From Chaenocephalus aceratus (lineage: Eukaryota > Chordata > Actinopteri > Perciformes > Channichthyidae), in assembly GCA_023974075.1 (NCBI GenBank), contig CM043808.1, forward strand, positions 22,964,227 to 23,028,226: DNA of 64,000 bases, written 5' to 3'. The stretch's first letter is position 1, and each line of letters begins with the position of its first letter. A model generated the notes under the pieces. It was not told the origin of the DNA, ran no database searches, and saw nothing but the letters and a program-made list of their open reading frames with translations. The position numbers and the translations under genes are program-made. Positions 59,461 to 64,000 of the stretch are shown here, one piece after another.

Positions 59461-60137
59461 TTCCTCTTTCTTTCGCACTCCAGTCACATATTAAAACATT
59501 TTCTACCATGTTTTTCTACCTGAGTTGTCTTTCCTCCTTCAGGTAAGCGTGACGGTCAGCCCCCTCAGCAGCACCCCAGGGTGAAGCATCTGTCATTAGG
59601 AGGTGTTTGGGTTTACAACATGGAGCCGACATACTGTACATGTACGGTTTTACATGTGTGTGTGCCTGTCAAAGCTGGCATTCCACACCTGCTAAGTCTG
59701 TTATTCTGTGTGTTCACCAGGCATGATCTGGCACTTTAACTACAGGCAAGCCTGCAGGAATGCTCTCATTTATACAGTAGTACTCCAACGGCATATTAAG
59801 TGTGTTTGTGTCAGACTGAGCCCTCTTGTTTTAACCTGATGACAGATTTGAAGACCTGGTTGATGAGGAGGGGGCTTCGTCATTGCTTTGTAATGTGCTG
59901 GAAAATCCCTGTTTTGCCATGTTGGAGTTATTTATGTAAAGCTTCTGTCTTGATCTGCAGAAGCCTCCAGGTGTTTGAGCTCTCATCTCTTAGCACTCAT
60001 TATGTAATAGATTGGCTAATTTCAGTACCAAGGACAGGTCCCTGTGTTAATGTAACTCAAAGTGTAGCTGGAAAATAGCTTTGATTACCAAGCAGGCAGA
60101 GCAGGCAGCAGCTGTCCCCAGGCCTCAGAGCGCCTGG
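59461..60137. other. Intergenic, no recognised feature
   Basis: I see no gene or repeat with readable ends in this stretch. Confidence 0.5.
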
Positions 60138-61007
60138 CAGGGTCGGCTCTAGAACAAATCGAATGGGGGGGAAATCATTTACCAAGGGGGGGCACACACT
60201 GCCGTCAACAACCAACACACAAACACCAACGCAACTTCAATTTAAAAAAACATGCTGTAAAGTCTATTGTCTTTCACACACATTTCAGGGTGTAGTGCTA
60301 TTGTATAGCGCGCCTATGACTTGTGCATATATGCACGGTTGTGGCACGACCACCAAAACAGAAACATATGGACATAGGCCACCATATAAAAAGTGTACAA
60401 ATGTATTTAGTATCCTATCCATGTGAACATGTTTTAGGTGGGGGTGGACCTAACCTCCTCTAGGGGGGTCCGGGGGGCATGCTCCCCCGGGAAGATGTTT
60501 TTTTAAATATTGAAGTGAAATGCATCAATCTGGTGCACTTTGAGAGCAAAGTGAAGAGATCTATGGATCTCTGAGCATCCATATGAAACAGAACTGTAAA
60601 CAGATTTACTTTTTCTTTATGGATATTTTACTAATCACTCCCCTTTAAACTATATTCTTGTGTTACTGTCCTATAGTATTTACTGTATAATCAGTGTAAC
60701 AGATGAACAGATCGCCACGGGGCTTTCATCTAAACACACAGCCACGTAATGATAACAAAACAAAGGTCGCAAGCAACACACCAATCAGAGAGCAGCAGTG
60801 AGCACACCTCAGGCTGTGTTTTATATTTGTATTCTTTATTTCTGATGTATTTCACACAAAAAACCTTTATGGAAACGTTTTCACTTATATGATTACAAAA
60901 TAAATAAACGGCAAAGTGGCAAGGCTTGCCCACCCTGCGTTGGGGGGGCACAGTGACTCATTTGGGGGGGCATGGCCCGCGAATGACCCCCCATGACGCC
61001 GACCCTG
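60138..61007. mobile_element. Non-autonomous hAT element, 870 bp, same family as 23835-25131 in opposite orientation
   Basis: The ends CAGGGTCGGC and GCCGACCCTG are exact inverses over 10 bases. The flanks are GCGCCTGG (60130-60137) and GCTCCTGG (61008-61015), an 8-bp duplication with one change. Internal text (CCTCTAGGGGGGTCCGGGGG, then ATGCTCCCCCGGGAAGATG, then GCATCAATCTGGTGCACTTT) is the reverse complement of the block at about 24808-24905. G-runs are frequent near both ends. Confidence 0.9.
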
Positions 61008-61015
61008 GCTCCTGG

Positions 61016-61750
61016 CGCCCTTACAGTGTCTGATTCACTGTGTGACAGTTACCTTATGTTAATTTGACATGTTGCAGTCGAGTTCAAAGATTTTCAATCT
61101 AAACTTTGGAGAAAAATATCTTTATCAACCCGAATTTGAGAATATCAGTTTGTGTTGTGTTGGAGTAAAAAGTCTGTTTCTGTTTGACACGCATGTCAAG
61201 CAATCATTATGCACAAATCTGTCTTTTTTACCCATCTTTTTAACAACCTGGCTTGTAACAAAATGGGAATGTGTCAGCCCCCTGGTGTGTCTTGGCGAGC
61301 CCTCGCCCACGCAGCCATCAACCCTCAGGGCCACATTCTTCAACTCACCCTGTCCTGAAAAACACCCGACTTCCCGCCATTGTACTGTTGCATTTAAAAC
61401 GAAATTGCAGTATTCCATGTATCAACTGAGTCCTGTGGGAATGTCTCTCAAAGTTCTTAGGGATTTGCAGGCTGTAGCTGATGTAGTGATATCTCTTGTT
61501 ACAAAAGAGATTGTTACAGTTTTACTGTCTGCTAGTGCGGCCAAATGTCTCACACAAATTGAGTATCATCTGTCTATCATCATATTTAATAAGAATGATG
61601 TATTGCTTATTATGGTTTGCATTTCAATGTGTGTGGTATTTTGACAAAGTCATGGAGTCAATTCCCATTTCCCAGCATTAAAACAAGCAGGCAAGTGTTA
61701 CACTGAGAATATATCTTTGTCAATGTTACTGACCCCTTTGACCTTTTTAA
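61016..61750. other. Intergenic; one 191-codon chance open frame
   Basis: The open frame at 61069-61644 has no recognisable domain, good start or splice context. I treat it as chance. Confidence 0.45.
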
Positions 61751-61755
61751 GTGTG

Positions 61756-61756
61756 G

Positions 61757-61804
<48 letters not shown>
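61756..61804. repeat. (GT)n(AT)n microsatellite
   Basis: GT units change to AT units. The AT block is split from the AT block at 62873-62906 by the hAT insertion. Confidence 0.95.
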
Positions 61805-61807
<3 letters not shown>

Positions 61808-62869
61808 GGCTGTCAAACGATTACAATTTTTAATCAGATTAATCACAGCTTAAAAATTAATTAATCATGATTAATCACCATTCGAACTATGTCCAAAATA
61901 TGCCATTTATTTATGTATATTGTTGTGGGAATGGAAAGATAAATGAAAGCAGGCGGATATATCAATTTAACACACAGTATGTATGTTTATTATAACATTT
62001 TTCTGCATGTCAAAATGAAAGACAACCCACACACCTATCAATCATCAAACCGTGGGGTCTTAATTCATTACGTGTTGATTTCTATCAACGGGGGAGTACT
62101 TCAGGAAAGTCGACAGGGGGGGGGGGGGCGGCGGCGGCTAGTGGAGTACTTCGTGACCACAGAGTGTGCACGTTGTGATCAGCTGTTTTAGCGCAGTTCT
62201 CCAGTGAAGGGGAGAGTCTCCCTCCGCAGCCGGTTGTCGTAGTTTTGGCACAGTTCCGTTGGACAGACCGACGTTAACAGCAGCCCTGTCTGTGCACACG
62301 GAGACCGACTCTGTCGTCCGGTGATCTAACCGCCTTCTGGAAAAGCTTCACAAGTACGTCGGTACGCAAATGCGCTTTGTGACACAAGTGACGGTACGCA
62401 TTTCAGATTACGCACATAACCTGCGTACCAGTTATGTGCACCCCTGTACCAGAGCCATATTATTACTATTATATGGCTCTGCCCTGTACTACAGCAAGAG
62501 TATTCTCCGTCGGGACTTCCTGCAACAACACCACGCCGTTATCAAAGATGTTCTATTGAGAAGACGATCACTACGTGACAAAAGTTTTCAAAACCGTGGC
62601 TACTGAAATCAATCTTACTAACTGCTGTCTGTGCAGTTTACTCCGCGCGAGTTGGCAGACTTTATTTTGCTTACTTTAACATCATTGTTCATGGTGGGGC
62701 TAAGCCATTTCTTGGTATGGGTGTAGCCTACCCCAGCCATACCCTGGCGCTGCCACTGGTGGCACGTATGGGGCGGGCCATTCTGCACATGCGTTAAATG
62801 CGTTAAATATTTTAACGCAATTAATTCAAAAAATTAATTACCGCCGTTAACGCGATAATTTTGACAGCA

Positions 62870-62872
<3 letters not shown>
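61805..62872. mobile_element. hAT element inserted in an AT microsatellite, 1,068 bp
   Basis: The left end TAGGGCTGTCAAACGATTA and the right end TAATTTTGACAGCACTA are inverted copies with few differences. The flanking 8 bases on both sides are ATATATAT, consistent with an 8-bp duplication but not proof, because the target is itself AT repeat. TAGGGCTGTCAAACGATTAA is a familiar hAT terminus in fish. No transposase frame remains. Confidence 0.85.
62452..62483. repeat. Hairpin-like inverted repeat inside the hAT element
   Basis: CAGAGCCATAT, then about ten bases, then ATATGGCTCTG. The arms are 11 bp and exact. It may be a nested small insertion or a palindrome of the element itself. Confidence 0.8.

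Positions 62873-62918
<46 letters not shown>
62873..62918. repeat. (AT)n(GA)n microsatellite
   Basis: The right-hand half of the AT tract, ending in GA units. Confidence 0.95.
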
Positions 62919-63339
62919 TCATGCTTTGTGCCTTTTCATGTCCCCTTGCATTACAGTTTTATGAGCGGAGACCATGACATATCCGGAAAGGCTTTCCATT
63001 TAATGAGAACCTCCTTCCCCCTTCTTACTTCACTCTTCTGACAACCCTCCTTTATCATATGAGGTCAGCGTCTGTGCTAATGGGCCTGCTGAAGGTCTTC
63101 ACCAACACATGTATCTGCATACACTGAACAACTCTGATGAGGTTATCTATCTAGGTTTCCTGTCTTGCGGGTCAAAGGTTTGATTCGGTAAGTTTACAAC
63201 AAGAGCAGCATGTTTTCTTTTCTATCTTGGATCATATTGTGCAACAAAGATAATAAGAAATTAAATGTATACGGATTCTGGAGATTCAGTCATAAACAAC
63301 ATTTTGAATATTCCCCACTTTTAGTCAAATCAGAACAAG
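62919..63339. other. Intergenic, no recognised feature
   Basis: Unique-looking non-coding sequence. Confidence 0.5.
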
Positions 63340-63725
63340 TTTTTGTTGTCAAATCAAATATTATTTATATAGCACATTTTAAAACGATTTTTGGTCGAGC
63401 CAAAGTGCTGTACATATAAAAACACTTTACAACAAATACAACAGCACAAATAAAAAATCACATACAGGGAAATGTCAGGAGTCGTGCTCCGCTCAGACTA
63501 GAAGGCCAGAGAGAAGAAGTGAGTTTTAATTGTAGATTTAAAAAACCCTAGGGTCTGGGCCGACCTCACACGGAGGGGCAGAGTGTTCCGGAGCCTAGGG
63601 CCAGCTGCTGCGAATGCTCGGTTTTGAGCCTGGTCTTGGGCACTATCAGCAGCAGCTGGTCAGCCCACCTTAAAGCTCTGGCTGGGGTGTAGCGATGGAG
63701 GAGTTCGGCTTAGGGAGTTTACAAT
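63340..63725 (+). repeat. Common teleost interspersed repeat (TTTATATAGCACATTTTAAA head)
   Basis: The order is TTATTTATATAGCACATTTT, AAAGTGCTGTACA, AGAAGTGAGTTTTAATTG, GAGGGGCAGAGTGTTCCGGA, then AGCAGCAGCTGGTCAGCCCA. I know this order from a dispersed, often unclassified repeat in many fish genomes. It has no open frame, and the ends are approximate. Confidence 0.7.
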
Positions 63726-64000
63726 CAGCCCACGGTTTCCACAGATAAAATATTTGTATATATTTATTGTCAAAGCCTTTAATTTATTCATTGCTATCGG
63801 GGTGTTAAGAGCATTCCATGGAATATAACAAAAAGTGTTTCTGAAGTGAATTACCTACCCAACCTTTAACTTACATTCACCAAAATAAAAGGGGACACCC
63901 ACCCACCGCCTACATTACCCACAATGCACCCCAACAGTTGACCGTTTTTTTTAAATCGGAGAGAGGCGAAGTCCCTCCCTTTCCGGTGGACCTCATGGGA
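63726..64000. other. Window edge, possible start of another repeat
   Basis: The last 45 bases (GAGAGAGGCGAAGTCCCTCC onward) read like the start of a dispersed fish repeat. The window ends before it can be judged. Confidence 0.3.

Noticed and set aside
61069..61644. 191-codon open frame on the plus strand
   Set aside because: Length alone is not enough. There is no domain, no Kozak context and no introns, and it sits between hAT elements.

Overview
This window is nuclear DNA from a ray-finned (teleost) fish. It has intron-split genes with GT/AG splice sites, a nuclear tRNA gene, CA/AT microsatellites, LINE and hAT transposon copies, and several repeat types common in fish genomes. I see no bacterial, phage or CRISPR content. 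Most open frames in the window are chance frames inside introns, UTRs and repeats.

Layout. (1) 1-3.3 kb: no recognised gene, one G-rich tract, one short perfect hairpin. (2) 3.3-8.3 kb, minus strand: a short multi-exon gene that I do not recognise. Its visible exons join in phase to an 82-codon reading frame (exon 3921-3988 is the least certain join). (3) 8.9-13.5 kb: the tail of a LINE, a 53-bp near-uninterrupted palindrome, two promoter-like spots, a tRNA-Leu(UAA) gene on the minus strand and an 80-bp foldback. (4) 14.1-17.05 kb: a 5'-truncated LINE of the L2/CR1 type carrying endonuclease and reverse transcriptase, broken by two frameshifts. (5) 17.4-23.05 kb, minus strand: two tandem syntaxin-11-type genes. 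Each has its whole coding region in one exon, with a splice acceptor just before the ATG and a likely non-coding first exon upstream. (6) 23.8-25.1 kb: a non-autonomous hAT element. (7) 25.9-58.2 kb, plus strand: the complete gene for mitochondrial monofunctional C1-tetrahydrofolate synthase (mthfd1l). It has 27 coding exons, all with consistent phases, giving a 970-residue protein. Two further hAT copies and one hAT end lie in its introns. (8) 58.2-59.5 kb: its 3' UTR with several AATAAA signals. (9) 59.5-64 kb: repeat-rich intergenic DNA with two more hAT elements and a common teleost interspersed repeat.

How the genes relate. The neighbours are not a functional unit. mthfd1l makes the mitochondrial 10-formyl-THF synthetase, which releases formate for cytosolic one-carbon metabolism. 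The syntaxin-11 proteins are tail-acylated Qa-SNAREs of immune-type vesicle fusion. The tRNA gene is an independent Pol III unit. The main structural feature beyond the genes is at least four end-to-end hAT copies with visible 8-bp target duplications. Two of them belong to one family in opposite orientation and flank mthfd1l about 35 kb apart.

Exon boundaries were placed by reading splice sites and frame by eye. No alignment or database search was run. No previously undescribed biological system is evident. The best candidate for novelty is the small unrecognised minus-strand gene at 3.3-8.3 kb.
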